From: JAAFHB01 sp942493325
GTDB lineage: Bacteria > Bacteroidota > Bacteroidia > Bacteroidales > Prolixibacteraceae
NCBI GenBank assembly: GCA_942493325.1
Contig: OW818689.1
Coordinates: forward strand, 1,612,001 to 1,676,000
Direction of reading: 5' to 3'
DNA: 64,000 nucleotides
The notes under the pieces are model-generated. The model was not told the origin of the DNA, did no database searches, and saw only the letters and a list, made by a program, of their open reading frames with translations. The position numbers were made by a program, and so were the translations under genes. Of the stretch, positions 6,858 to 14,175 are shown one piece after another (the stretch's first letter is position 1; each line of letters starts with the position of its first letter).

Positions 6858-6994
6858 TCGATATTTAGATTAATTCCAAATTGTTTAAATAATACGTTTT
6901 TGTATTGTTTATAATACGTTTTTGTATTATCATTGCAATATGATTACAATACAATAATAACACAATAACACAACAAAAAAAAGACATTAAAACA
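6858..6994. promoter_or_regulatory. Divergent immunity operator and promoter region
   Basis: Two identical 16-bp palindromes, AATACGTTTTTGTATT, at 6891-6906 and 6913-6928, are spaced 22 bp centre to centre (two helical turns). A third, looser arrangement follows: TTGTATTATCAT (6923-6934) opposite AATACAA (6947-6953). TACGTTTT inside each copy is one base from the host -7 box, so repressor binding would cover a promoter. The region lies between the divergent repressor and Cro-like genes. Confidence 0.75.
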
Positions 6995-7207
6995 ATGACA
7001 AAAAAAGAGCTTATCAAACTGAAAAAGAGCCTTCCAAAAGGATACCGCGATGCACTTGCCGAAAAATTCAATTGCAGCGTATCGACCGTGGATATGGTTA
7101 TGGTGGGCACACGTAAAAATATTGAACTGATTAAAGCGGCAATAGATATTGCCAAAGGGCACAAGATCGAGATGGAAAACCTTTCGAAAGAAATCAAGGA
7201 ATTATGA
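6995..7207 (+). CDS. Cro-like small HTH regulator
   Basis: 70 aa. LPKGYRDALAEKFNCS and VSTVDMVMVGTRKN form a helix-turn-helix of the kind seen in small Bacteroidetes phage regulators, and IEKAAI-like helices follow (LIKAAIDIAKGHK). It is the first gene of the lytic transcript opposite the repressor and should bind the same operators. Overlaps the next gene by 4 bp. Confidence 0.7.
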   Translation: MTKKELIKLKKSLPKGYRDALAEKFNCSVSTVDMVMVGTRKNIELIKAAIDIAKGHKIEMENLSKEIKEL

Positions 7208-7734
7208 ATCTACCTGCAGGAATTGAATCGGGATTTGAGATCTACCTGAGCAAATTTGATGTAAGGGTTCTAATCGATGGCAAAAGGATCGATTACCTTG
7301 ATTTACCCAAAATCACACGGGCTATATTTTGCACCGAGATGTATGCCAATAAAAGGGTGATTGAAAGCCTTCAACTGATGGGATATTCCAAACCTGACGA
7401 AATGGAACTTAAGTTTGTGGGTTGCCGGTATGGTGCAATCAATGAAACACCCGATCTGGTTACCTGCCTCACTATTGCGGATGCTCCCAACTGCGAAAAT
7501 ATTGGTCGTTGTCCTGGTTATGGAAACGTCTGCCTTATTCCCTGCAAATTGACACGTAAAGAATACCAGGTTGCCCGGTTTATCGCTATTGGTAAACTCG
7601 ACAAAGAGATTTGCCACTTACTCGAAATTACCCTTCCAACATGCCGGACATATTTTGTGCGCATACGTGAAAAACTTGGTTTGAACAACCGGGTTGAAAT
7701 AGCGCTTTGGGCTCAGAGACTTGGAATAGTTTAA
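7204..7734 (+). CDS. Transcription regulator: Cys cluster plus LuxR-type HTH
   Basis: 176 aa. Residues 1-95 are unassigned. Four cysteines occur in CENIGRCPGYGNVCLIPC (about 99-116), compatible with zinc or an Fe-S cluster. The C-terminal 60 residues (LTRKEYQVARFIAIGKLDKE then CRTYFVRIREKLGLNNR) follow the LuxR/GerE HTH pattern, in which T/S-x-x-E-x-x-V starts the helix bundle. It is translationally coupled to the Cro-like gene. A role in switching on early or late transcription is inferred. It is one of few candidates for the factor that reads the TGTCCTTT promoters. Confidence 0.7.
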   Translation: MNLPAGIESGFEIYLSKFDVRVLIDGKRIDYLDLPKITRAIFCTEMYANKRVIESLQLMGYSKPDEMELKFVGCRYGAINETPDLVTCLTIADAPNCENIGRCPGYGNVCLIPCKLTRKEYQVARFIAIGKLDKEICHLLEITLPTCRTYFVRIREKLGLNNRVEIALWAQRLGIV

Positions 7735-7745
7735 TAATAATCAAC

Positions 7746-7847
7746 ATGAAAAAAGAAAAAACAGAATTGGAGGCTGAAGCACAGGAGCATAAGGAATTTG
7801 AAGAAGAACTGGCCCTGTTTAAACACAACATCGAGAACCAGGGTTGA
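7746..7847 (+). CDS. Very small acidic helical peptide
   Basis: 33 aa, almost wholly E/K/A/L/H (TELEAEAQEHKEFEEELALF), predicted as one helix. It sits 11 bp after the LuxR-type regulator and its stop overlaps the next ATG (TGAATG), which supports real translation. Function unknown. Confidence 0.45.
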   Translation: MKKEKTELEAEAQEHKEFEEELALFKHNIENQG

Positions 7848-8039
7848 ATGAAATATCTAAAATCGAAAATTATGGTAATGCTTCTGATTTTATTAAGCGC
7901 TGTTTTTCTTCCGGGATGTATCACTACTCACAAATCACAATCTTACAGCATGTATACAAAAAGATCAAATTTTCAAAAGAGCCACAGACCAACAACGAAC
8001 TCATTCTTTGACCGGCGATGCCCAACGGTTTTCCGGTAA
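7848..8039 (+). CDS. Small lipoprotein, possibly frameshifted
   Basis: 63 aa. A type II signal sequence (IMVMLLILLSAVFLPGC) with lipobox LPGC at residue 21-24 means Cys24 would be lipidated. After about residue 36 another frame reads on smoothly from about 7959 to a stop at 8073, encoding TDQQRTHSLTGDAQRFSG and NTNLDFAYRHPW, which looks more protein-like than the basic tail in the annotated frame. A one-base shift in this region is therefore possible. Phage lipoproteins can act in superinfection exclusion. Confidence 0.5.
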   Translation: MKYLKSKIMVMLLILLSAVFLPGCITTHKSQSYSMYTKRSNFQKSHRPTTNSFFDRRCPTVFR

Positions 8040-8073
8040 TACAAATTTGGATTTTGCCTACAGACACCCCTGG

Positions 8074-8185
8074 TAGCTGGTTAACCACACCAGCCTGGGG
8101 GATACGGCCGGCGCAAGGGACTTCCGCAGAAACGGGTATAGGTTCAGGTTGCAAACAGGGTTCGACTCCACACCGGCCGCAATTA
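8074..8185 (+). ncRNA. Unassigned structured segment, tRNA-sized fold
   Basis: Two nested folds are visible: a hairpin built from CCCCTGG...CCTGGGG around GCTGGTTAACCACACCAGC, and a 75-nt unit closed by CGGCCGG (8105-8111) and CCGGCCG (8173-8179) that contains a T-loop-like GGGTTCGACTCC. The length and closing stem resemble a tRNA, but the internal arms do not pair as a tRNA and U8 and a CCA-compatible end are missing. It could be a structured RNA or the leader of the gene at 8221. Confidence 0.3.
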
Positions 8186-8220
8186 TTAAGCGTCCCCCAA
8201 AGACAACAAATAAACTCAAA

Positions 8221-8682
8221 ATGGAATATTTTCAAATCGAAGCCGAAAAAGAAGAACCAAAAGAAACAATGGAATACATTGATTCTAAAAGAAATTGGGA
8301 TTACGTCAATCAGTGTTACAGAATCCCTCAAGAGAAAGAAAATGAAATTGAACGCACAACAAATTTGAGTGAGTGTAAAATTTTCTGGCGTGGAGAATTT
8401 CTAATTCTTGAGCATAACGATATGGTTCACTATTGGGATAGTTTTCCTTACTGCTTTTTGAAACAAGCGGTTGAATTTATGGAATTGGAAAAGCCCGAAA
8501 AATGGAAAACGATTGATAAACTTATCTCTTTAAGGATGGGGATTAGACAAACGGAAGTCAATTGTTGCGGCTATGTGGAATCTATTTTGGAAGGTGAAAA
8601 AATGACATTAAAGCTTTACGAAAAGTTTATGAGATATGCAAGAAACCAAGATTTACAACATCATGGCGCTCATACATTTTAA
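8221..8682 (+). CDS. Hypothetical early protein
   Basis: 153 aa from ATG 8221; an earlier in-frame ATG at 8149 would begin inside the structured segment and is not used. The protein is acidic, soluble, with scattered Cys (NCCGYVES). FWRGEFLILEHNDMVHYWDS suggests a small alpha/beta fold. No family recognised. It uses more A/T-rich codons than the genes after 8989, hinting at separate acquisition. Confidence 0.6.
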   Translation: MEYFQIEAEKEEPKETMEYIDSKRNWDYVNQCYRIPQEKENEIERTTNLSECKIFWRGEFLILEHNDMVHYWDSFPYCFLKQAVEFMELEKPEKWKTIDKLISLRMGIRQTEVNCCGYVESILEGEKMTLKLYEKFMRYARNQDLQHHGAHTF

Positions 8683-8988
8683 GTACTACTTCCGATAAAT
8701 CATAAATCATTATCCCCACGGCGGGGAAATTAAGGCCGCGCGTTCTTATCCTATTTCAAATCCCACGGCAATGGGGCAAAAGCTTAAAAAGGAGCGGGAG
8801 TCGGCAAACTCTCGCTTCCTTAAAGGCCAAAAGTTAATTCGCAATCACGTTCCTCTTAAAAACCTGAAATTAAACCAACTGTATATTATGGCGGTACGCC
8901 ATCATCATTTTATACGTACTGCTGGCAATAAGGTTTCGGGTTTAATATTAATTATCGAAAATAATTTTTACTAAACACCAGCATTGAC
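8683..8988. other. 306-bp gap with hairpins, no supported gene
   Basis: Contains CCCCACGGCGGGG near 8715, a long imperfect hairpin 8789-8821 (AAGGAGCGGGAGT against ACTCTCGCTTCCTT) and the short palindrome ATGGCGGTACGCCAT at 8888-8902. One 67-codon frame spans it, but it is low-complexity and crosses the hairpins, so I do not accept it. Most likely a transcription attenuation or processing region. Confidence 0.4.
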
Positions 8989-9201
8989 ATGGCAAACTAC
9001 AGAACACACAACGGATCAATCGACATTACAGGGTTGACAATTGACGAAGCGCACCAGATTAAACTCGCGCTTATTCACATAGCGGGTAAAAACCTCCCAC
9101 GGACCACCCGGGAAGAACGGACCTTTAACACTGAGATGGTGACCATTATCGATATGGCTCAGCATGAGTATTGCTCTAAACTCGAAAGACAAGCGGTATG
9201 A
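8989..9201 (+). CDS. Small early protein
   Basis: 70 aa, soluble (IDITGLTIDEAHQIKLAL). It shares the pattern of an N-terminal strand followed by helical segments with the next gene, with which it overlaps by 4 bp (ATGA). The two may be a small paralogous pair. Function unknown. Confidence 0.55.
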   Translation: MANYRTHNGSIDITGLTIDEAHQIKLALIHIAGKNLPRTTREERTFNTEMVTIIDMAQHEYCSKLERQAV

Positions 9202-9428
9202 ATGTGATATCAGCCGATAACACGATTATCATTACCGCTTTGCCAGCCGAAGCCGCATTAATCGTTCATGCATTGCGCGATAAGAATACCAGGCACGAAC
9301 AGGAGCGCACAATGACTCCGCAGCTCAAGAATAAGCTCATTAATGCAATTATGCTTATCGAAGAAGGGATTTCACAGGTATCAGAAAAACCTGAATTGCC
9401 TCAGAAAATATATGATTTTCAATCTTAA
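9198..9428 (+). CDS. Small early protein, probable paralog of its neighbour
   Basis: 76 aa. NTIIITALPAEAALIVHALR and the helical remainder resemble the preceding 70-aa protein in layout (short beta start, 'x-I-T-x-L-x-x-x-E-A' then helices). Translationally coupled to it. No motif allows a function. Confidence 0.55.
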   Translation: MNVISADNTIIITALPAEAALIVHALRDKNTRHEQERTMTPQLKNKLINAIMLIEEGISQVSEKPELPQKIYDFQS

Positions 9429-9440
9429 CAGAATAACACT

Positions 9441-9779
9441 ATGAAAATTAAGAAAATCTTAAACACATTTTTCACTCCTCGTTTCACGACTTCGGAGATC
9501 GAAAACAGCAGGACCAGGAGCGGAGTTGAGCATGAAATAAAACTCATGATTTACGACGATGATCGCAAGTCGTTTCCTACCCGTGCTTTTGGAAGACTTC
9601 CTAAAATTGAAGGAACCGTGGTCTGGGATCAGCAGGGAAAATGCACCCGCATGGGATCACGTTTGCCTGAATACGACCTGGTCCATCCATCAAGCAAGGA
9701 AATGAAAAAGGCAAAACCCGCATTCATGGGTATTGCAATCTTTTTTGTTCTGATACTCATCACAATAATATTTAACTAA
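9441..9779 (+). CDS. C-terminally anchored membrane protein
   Basis: 112 aa. A soluble N-terminal region with a small beta-like core (GTVVWDQQGKCTRMGSR) is followed by one C-terminal membrane segment (FMGIAIFFVLILITIIF). Its stop adjoins the next start (TAAATGA). It opens a run of small membrane proteins (9441-10554) that may act at the host envelope early in infection. Confidence 0.55.
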   Translation: MKIKKILNTFFTPRFTTSEIENSRTRSGVEHEIKLMIYDDDRKSFPTRAFGRLPKIEGTVVWDQQGKCTRMGSRLPEYDLVHPSSKEMKKAKPAFMGIAIFFVLILITIIFN

Positions 9780-10088
9780 ATGATAGTAGTCGTAATTGGT
9801 GATTATGAATCGCCTGAATATTTGGATTTGCTTCAGCGGGTGAAAATACTACAACCCGAAGAGAGTGTTCTTGACCTGTCGCTGCACCACTTTCCAACAT
9901 GGAAACAATCCATGGATGCTCGTTTTGCAGATATCGAAAGCGCTCACCGGGTTATCATCTGTAATGATTGGCGTAAGCATTTTGATGTTAAGCGCGACAT
10001 TACTCAGGCCCAGCTGCTGAATAAAGAAATTTTCATTGAACGTGATGGCCAGTTTTTACCATTCCCTGAACACGCCCACCAGATATGA
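9780..10088 (+). CDS. Rossmann-like small protein, 2-deoxyribosyltransferase-like
   Basis: 102 aa. The fold pattern MIVVVIGDYESPEYLDLL, VLDLSLHHFPTW, AHRVIICNDWRKH and AQLLNKEIFI resembles DUF4406 or nucleoside 2-deoxyribosyltransferase-like proteins, which handle nucleotides or act as nucleotide sensors. No catalytic Glu can be fixed with certainty. It overlaps the next gene by 4 bp. Confidence 0.5.
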   Translation: MIVVVIGDYESPEYLDLLQRVKILQPEESVLDLSLHHFPTWKQSMDARFADIESAHRVIICNDWRKHFDVKRDITQAQLLNKEIFIERDGQFLPFPEHAHQI

Positions 10089-10333
10089 AAAAGCACCTGA
10101 TCATCTTTATCACCGGATTTGCACAGGTATTCCTGGTATCTGCAAACACCTACTTTATCAGTCGCACCACGTGGCTTGGAATTGCGGTTTGCGGATTTGG
10201 AATCTCCTACCTCTGGACCATTAACGTTCGCAGGGTGACGATAGGCACCAAAACCGAGCAGCTTATTTACTCGACCGGTGCAATGCTGGGAGGATTAACC
10301 GGGGTAATGATGGCCAAACTAATTAAACATTAA
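10085..10333 (+). CDS. Small multi-pass membrane protein
   Basis: 82 aa with three hydrophobic stretches (IIFITGFAQVFLVSANTYFI, GIAVCGFGISYLW and GAMLGGLTGVMMAKLI). Membrane location is clear; role unknown. Coupled to the Rossmann-like gene. Confidence 0.55.
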   Translation: MKKHLIIFITGFAQVFLVSANTYFISRTTWLGIAVCGFGISYLWTINVRRVTIGTKTEQLIYSTGAMLGGLTGVMMAKLIKH

Positions 10334-10339
10334 ACAACT

Positions 10340-10444
10340 ATGCAACCACCGGAAAAAACAAAACCGAACATTTGGCCGGTCCTCATTTTCGTAGCCGGTT
10401 TAGGTTTTTGGGGTTATATCATCCACATGTTAATATCCATCTAA
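10340..10444 (+). CDS. 34-aa membrane peptide
   Basis: Starts with a polar QPPEKTKPN and then a single membrane segment (WPVLIFVAGLGFWGYIIHM). It lies 6 bp after the preceding stop. Small single-pass peptides like this occur in phage early regions as host-envelope modulators. Support is spacing and composition. Confidence 0.45.
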   Translation: MQPPEKTKPNIWPVLIFVAGLGFWGYIIHMLISI

Positions 10445-10467
10445 GCACCTAAAAAAATCAATTCCTT

Positions 10468-10554
10468 ATGACACAAATTCAAACGCTAATCCAGGATTGG
10501 CCGGGAATCACTTTCCTTATTTTAATGATTTTATTACAATCATTCTATAACTAA
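10468..10554 (+). CDS. 28-aa membrane peptide
   Basis: A single hydrophobic segment (GITFLILMILLQSFY) after TQIQTLIQDW. It follows the previous membrane peptide by 23 bp and precedes the SSB-like gene. Small size limits confidence. Confidence 0.35.
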   Translation: MTQIQTLIQDWPGITFLILMILLQSFYN

Positions 10555-10586
10555 GTTTTTAGTTTAATCAGTTTAAATATATAAAT

Positions 10587-10952
10587 ATGAGCAATTTAGG
10601 AATCAAAGTAAATCTTAAGAAATTAAAAAACGTCGCAATCATCGACGTTAAAGGTCGCGAAACCACCAAACGCGGTGTATTTATCCCGATTGATGATAAT
10701 TCAATATTCGTGACTGAAAAGGGATACTATTTCAACCTGGTAGCCTTCGAGATGAAAGATCATAAGTACGACGATACGCACCTTGTTAAGTTGAGTATTG
10801 AAAAAGAGATTTACGATGCAATGACCGAGGAAGAACGGAACAATCAGCCTATTATCGGTGGAGTACGACCCATTGTTGCGGCTAAGTTTCAGTCAGAAGC
10901 AGCAGGATCAGTGGATGCAGCGGGTGATGGCACAGATGATTTACCTTTTTAA
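10587..10952 (+). CDS. SSB-like protein with acidic DDLPF tail
   Basis: 121 aa. The first 90 residues form a beta-rich domain (VAIIDVKGRETTKRGVFIPI) compatible with an OB fold. A flexible linker (AAGSVDAAGDG) leads to TDDLPF, the C-terminal tip used by single-stranded-DNA-binding proteins to recruit replication and repair partners. It opens the DNA-metabolism segment. Sequence similarity to canonical SSB is not obvious, so the call rests on length, tail and position. Confidence 0.6.
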   Translation: MSNLGIKVNLKKLKNVAIIDVKGRETTKRGVFIPIDDNSIFVTEKGYYFNLVAFEMKDHKYDDTHLVKLSIEKEIYDAMTEEERNNQPIIGGVRPIVAAKFQSEAAGSVDAAGDGTDDLPF

Positions 10953-10961
10953 TCCTGAACC

Positions 10962-11141
10962 ATGGATATTATCATGCCTGAACAACCGGATAAAGTAGTT
11001 GAAAGTCACGTTAAAAATCATCCACTTCTTTCAACTGTGGAAATAGGTGGAGTGTTTTTTTTACTTCCTGATTATCCAGTATCTGCAAATCAGAAATTTC
11101 CTCCTTGCCAAAATCATTCAAAAAATACTAACAGCAAATGA
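10962..11141 (+). CDS. Small protein coupled to Dcm
   Basis: 59 aa (VEIGGVFFLLPDYPVSAN). Its stop overlaps the start of the cytosine methyltransferase (ATGA at 11138-11141), indicating coupled translation. No motif recognised. Confidence 0.5.
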   Translation: MDIIMPEQPDKVVESHVKNHPLLSTVEIGGVFFLLPDYPVSANQKFPPCQNHSKNTNSK

Positions 11142-13066
11142 TATTCTCATCTAAAATCACCCACGACGAGATTCAATACATTGTTATTGATCTGTTTTCG
11201 GGTGCCGGTGGAACATCCACAGGAATAGAAAAAGCAATAAGTGTATTTGGTGAAAAAATTGCAGTCGTTATAGCAGCTGTGAATCACGATGCAGTAGCGA
11301 TTAAAAGTCATGGTTTAAACCATCCATTTGCAATTCACTTTATTGAGGATGTTCGAAATATCTCCTACTGGCAACTGGCCGCGCTGGTTGCGATGTACCG
11401 AAAGATTTATCCAAACGCTAAACTCGTCATCTGGGCTTCGGCCGAATGCACCAACTACAGCAAAGCTAAAGGCGGTATGGCTCGCGATGCTGACAGCCGG
11501 ACCCTTCCGGAAGCGTTGTACGAATATGTTGATTATTTCAAACCCGATATCCTGCAGGTGGAAAACGTGACTGAATTTATGAGTTGGGGTGGTATGGACG
11601 AAAAAGGCCGGCCAATCTCCAAACTGGCAGGAACCGATTACCTGAAATGGGTTGAAACCATCCGTAAATATGGATACGATTATTCCTATCGGATTATGAA
11701 TGCTGCCGACTTTGGCGGATATACTTCACGGGTCAGGTATTTTGGCCAGTTTGTCCGGAAAGATCAGGCATTTGTATGGCCAGAAGCTACTCATGCCAAA
11801 AATCGTAAAAAAGACATGTTTAGTGATTTGCAAAAATGGAAGCCGGTAAAGGATGTACTCGATTTGTGGGATGAAGGAAACAGCATTTTTGGACGCAAGA
11901 AAGCGCTTTGCGAAAAAACTTTAGAACGCATCTATGCGGGATTGATCAAATTCGTTGCTAATGGTGACGGATCGTTTTTTACCAAGTATTATTCGGGTAG
12001 ACCTGCGGATAAAAATATCAGTTTGGAAGGTCCAGCTGGAACAATTACTACTAAAGATGGTCAGGCAGTTGTTTTTATTTCGAAATATAACAGCACTTCA
12101 TCTACAGGGGAAATGAATCATGCTGTCAATTCGGTTGAAAACCCTATGCCAACATTAGCATGTCAGAACAGGATCAGCCTGGTGCAGGCATTTATGGTTC
12201 AGAGAAAAGGAGGAGATCCTAAAAGTAAAGTTTGTTCGCTTGAAAACCCATCCAGGACACTCACTACAACCGGGGGTAATTTAGAGGTTGTTCAGGCATT
12301 TATGCAACAGTATCATGGGAATAGTGTCCCTGTAAGTATTAACGGACCAGCGACAGCGATCACAACAAAGGACCGTCTTGCATTAGTTTCACCCCAATTT
12401 CTTCAAAGTTATTATTCGAAAGGTGGTCAGCTGTCCGATATCAATGATCCTTGTCCGACAATTCTGTCTGTTCCTAAACAACGGCTGGTTACACCCCAGT
12501 TTATTGACCAGCAATATGGGAACTCGAAACCTTCAGGTATTGAAGAACCGGCAGGCACACTCACGCAAAACCCAAAATTGGCACTGGTAAGCGCGAAATG
12601 GCTAATGGATACAAGCTTCGCAAATAAAGGTACCGGAATTGATGAACCGGCACCAACATTACTGGCTTGCAGAAAACACCATTACCTGGTCAATCCTCAG
12701 TATAAGTCAGCAGGAAGCAGTATTGAAAATCCATGTTTCACCCTCATCGCCCGGATGGATAAGGCACCACCATCGATGATAACAACCGAATCAGGTGAAT
12801 CATTTATCGTAGTTAATGATGATGACAGCCTTTGGACATTGAAGATTAAAGCGTTCATGGCTGAATACGGAATCATCGACATTAAAATGCGGATGCTTAA
12901 AATACCTGAAATGCTCCGGATAATGGGTTTTGGCGACGAATACAAATTAGCCGGAACACAGACTGACCAGAAAAAATTCATTGGAAACGCTGTGCATACC
13001 CTGGTGCCTCAAAGATGGTATGAGGCTATGGGTACAAGTAACATTGAAAAACGGGAAGCAGTTTAA
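11138..13066 (+). CDS. DNA (cytosine-5) methyltransferase with repeated recognition units
   Basis: 642 aa, longer than the usual 330-450. Motif I DLFSGAGGTSTGIEKA (about 19), a variant motif IV ASAECTNYSKAKGG with Glu-Cys instead of Pro-Cys (catalytic Cys about 105), motif VI VENVTEF (about 141), VIII TSRVRYF, and motifs IX-X LKIPEMLRIMGF and FIGNAVHTLV near the end. Between about residues 275 and 545 lie about eight divergent tandem units of 30-40 residues of the form F-x-x-x-Y ... I/V-E-x-P-x-x-T-L-T, such as SLENPSRTLTTTGG and IEEPAGTLTQNPK. This is the position of the target-recognition domain. It methylates phage DNA, probably to evade host restriction; several target specificities are possible. 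Confidence 0.85.
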   Translation: MIFSSKITHDEIQYIVIDLFSGAGGTSTGIEKAISVFGEKIAVVIAAVNHDAVAIKSHGLNHPFAIHFIEDVRNISYWQLAALVAMYRKIYPNAKLVIWASAECTNYSKAKGGMARDADSRTLPEALYEYVDYFKPDILQVENVTEFMSWGGMDEKGRPISKLAGTDYLKWVETIRKYGYDYSYRIMNAADFGGYTSRVRYFGQFVRKDQAFVWPEATHAKNRKKDMFSDLQKWKPVKDVLDLWDEGNSIFGRKKALCEKTLERIYAGLIKFVANGDGSFFTKYYSGRPADKNISLEGPAGTITTKDGQAVVFISKYNSTSSTGEMNHAVNSVENPMPTLACQNRISLVQAFMVQRKGGDPKSKVCSLENPSRTLTTTGGNLEVVQAFMQQYHGNSVPVSINGPATAITTKDRLALVSPQFLQSYYSKGGQLSDINDPCPTILSVPKQRLVTPQFIDQQYGNSKPSGIEEPAGTLTQNPKLALVSAKWLMDTSFANKGTGIDEPAPTLLACRKHHYLVNPQYKSAGSSIENPCFTLIARMDKAPPSMITTESGESFIVVNDDDSLWTLKIKAFMAEYGIIDIKMRMLKIPEMLRIMGFGDEYKLAGTQTDQKKFIGNAVHTLVPQRWYEAMGTSNIEKREAV

Positions 13067-13086
13067 ATCACTAAATATCAAACAAA

Positions 13087-13356
13087 ATGGACGTTACAAC
13101 ATTAGAAAAAGGGCTTGAATTAAACAAAAAAATCAATCAGTGCACGGCAGTATTGGATTGTTTTGAATGGAAAGATGAAGCAGGAAATCCATCTGGAGTA
13201 TCAACAAATCCCAGAATAATTATTGAATACGATGGAGGGGATGATCGTGAAGATCTGGAAGTTCCTTTCGAATTAAACGTAGCAATTATTAAGACAATAA
13301 AATATTGGACTCTTAATCATCGCGAACTTGCAGTTGTCGAATTTAATAGCCTTTAA
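13087..13356 (+). CDS. Hypothetical early protein
   Basis: 89 aa, acidic and soluble (LEKGLELNKKINQC at the start, DREDLEVPFELN centrally). It lies 20 bp after the cytosine methylase and 2 bp before the radical SAM gene. No domain recognised. The helix-strand-helix pattern could support a small binding protein. Confidence 0.5.
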   Translation: MDVTTLEKGLELNKKINQCTAVLDCFEWKDEAGNPSGVSTNPRIIIEYDGGDDREDLEVPFELNVAIIKTIKYWTLNHRELAVVEFNSL

Positions 13357-13358
13357 TC

Positions 13359-14171
13359 ATGGAAAAACCATTTAAAGGCAAAGCGATCTACAATCCCCAA
13401 GGTAAAGCCGGGGAGTATGCAGCATGGGCCTGTAATTTTTACACAGGCTGCTCAAATAATTGCAGTTACTGCTATTTGAAAAAGGGCGTTTTAAGTCACT
13501 GTTGGAGCGATTTTCCGCAATTGAAAAAATGTTTCAAAGACGTTTATCATGCACTTGAAATATTCGAGAAGGAACTTGTAAGGAATATTGACGAGTTGCA
13601 AAAACATGGATTGTTCTTTTCGTTCACTACCGATCCGATGTTACCTGAAACAATAGATATGACCATTGATGCAATATGTTTTTGCCTTGCCCATGATGTC
13701 CCTGTTAAAATCCTGACAAAATGTACAGCTTGGTTAGATCCATTTTTACAGATTATCGAAGATTCTGTCCACATGTACAATAAAAAAAATCTGATTGTAT
13801 TAGGATTTACATTGACCGGTCACGATAATCTTGAAAAAGGCGCTGCTTCCAATAATGATCGTATTCGCACCATGAGAGTCCTAAGGTTAGAAGGCTTTAA
13901 AACCTTTGCTTCGATTGAACCCATCATTGATTTAAAGAGCAGCTTAGGGATGATCACCGATTCAAAAAAGCATTGCGACTTGTATAAAATCGGGTTAATG
14001 TCAGGAAGAAAATACGATAAAACACAACTGGAGAATTTCTTTCACGATGTAATGGAGATGGTAAATGTTCCTGTTTATTGGAAAGATAGCTTCCTCACAC
14101 AAATGGGAATTAATAGATCCCATTTACCAGCCGATTGTGTAAACCGAGACTATAACCTTTTTAGTATTTAA
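13359..14171 (+). CDS. Radical SAM protein, spore photoproduct lyase-like
   Basis: 270 aa. TGCSNNCSYCYLKKG (about residues 29-43) is a Cys-x3-Cys-x2-Cys radical SAM motif that would hold a 4Fe-4S cluster. Strands of a TIM-barrel follow (FFSFTTDPMLPET, VPVKILTKCTAW, LIVLGFTLTGHD, TFASIEPIIDL), the order seen in the SPL and phage Gp37/Gp68 (DUF5131-type) families. The reaction in phages is not established; DNA repair or base modification is an inference from its position between a cytosine and an adenine DNA methyltransferase. Confidence 0.75.
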   Translation: MEKPFKGKAIYNPQGKAGEYAAWACNFYTGCSNNCSYCYLKKGVLSHCWSDFPQLKKCFKDVYHALEIFEKELVRNIDELQKHGLFFSFTTDPMLPETIDMTIDAICFCLAHDVPVKILTKCTAWLDPFLQIIEDSVHMYNKKNLIVLGFTLTGHDNLEKGAASNNDRIRTMRVLRLEGFKTFASIEPIIDLKSSLGMITDSKKHCDLYKIGLMSGRKYDKTQLENFFHDVMEMVNVPVYWKDSFLTQMGINRSHLPADCVNRDYNLFSI

Positions 14172-14175
14172 TCCC

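Noticed and set aside
8105..8180. tRNA gene
   Set aside because: Length and T-loop look right but D and T stems do not pair and the 3' end does not fit CCA.
7924..8331. 135-codon minus frame opposite the early operon
   Set aside because: Cys/Phe-rich antisense composition and overlaps the structured segment; no start context.
8771..8974. 67-codon plus frame
   Set aside because: Crosses two hairpins, low-complexity content and no operon support.
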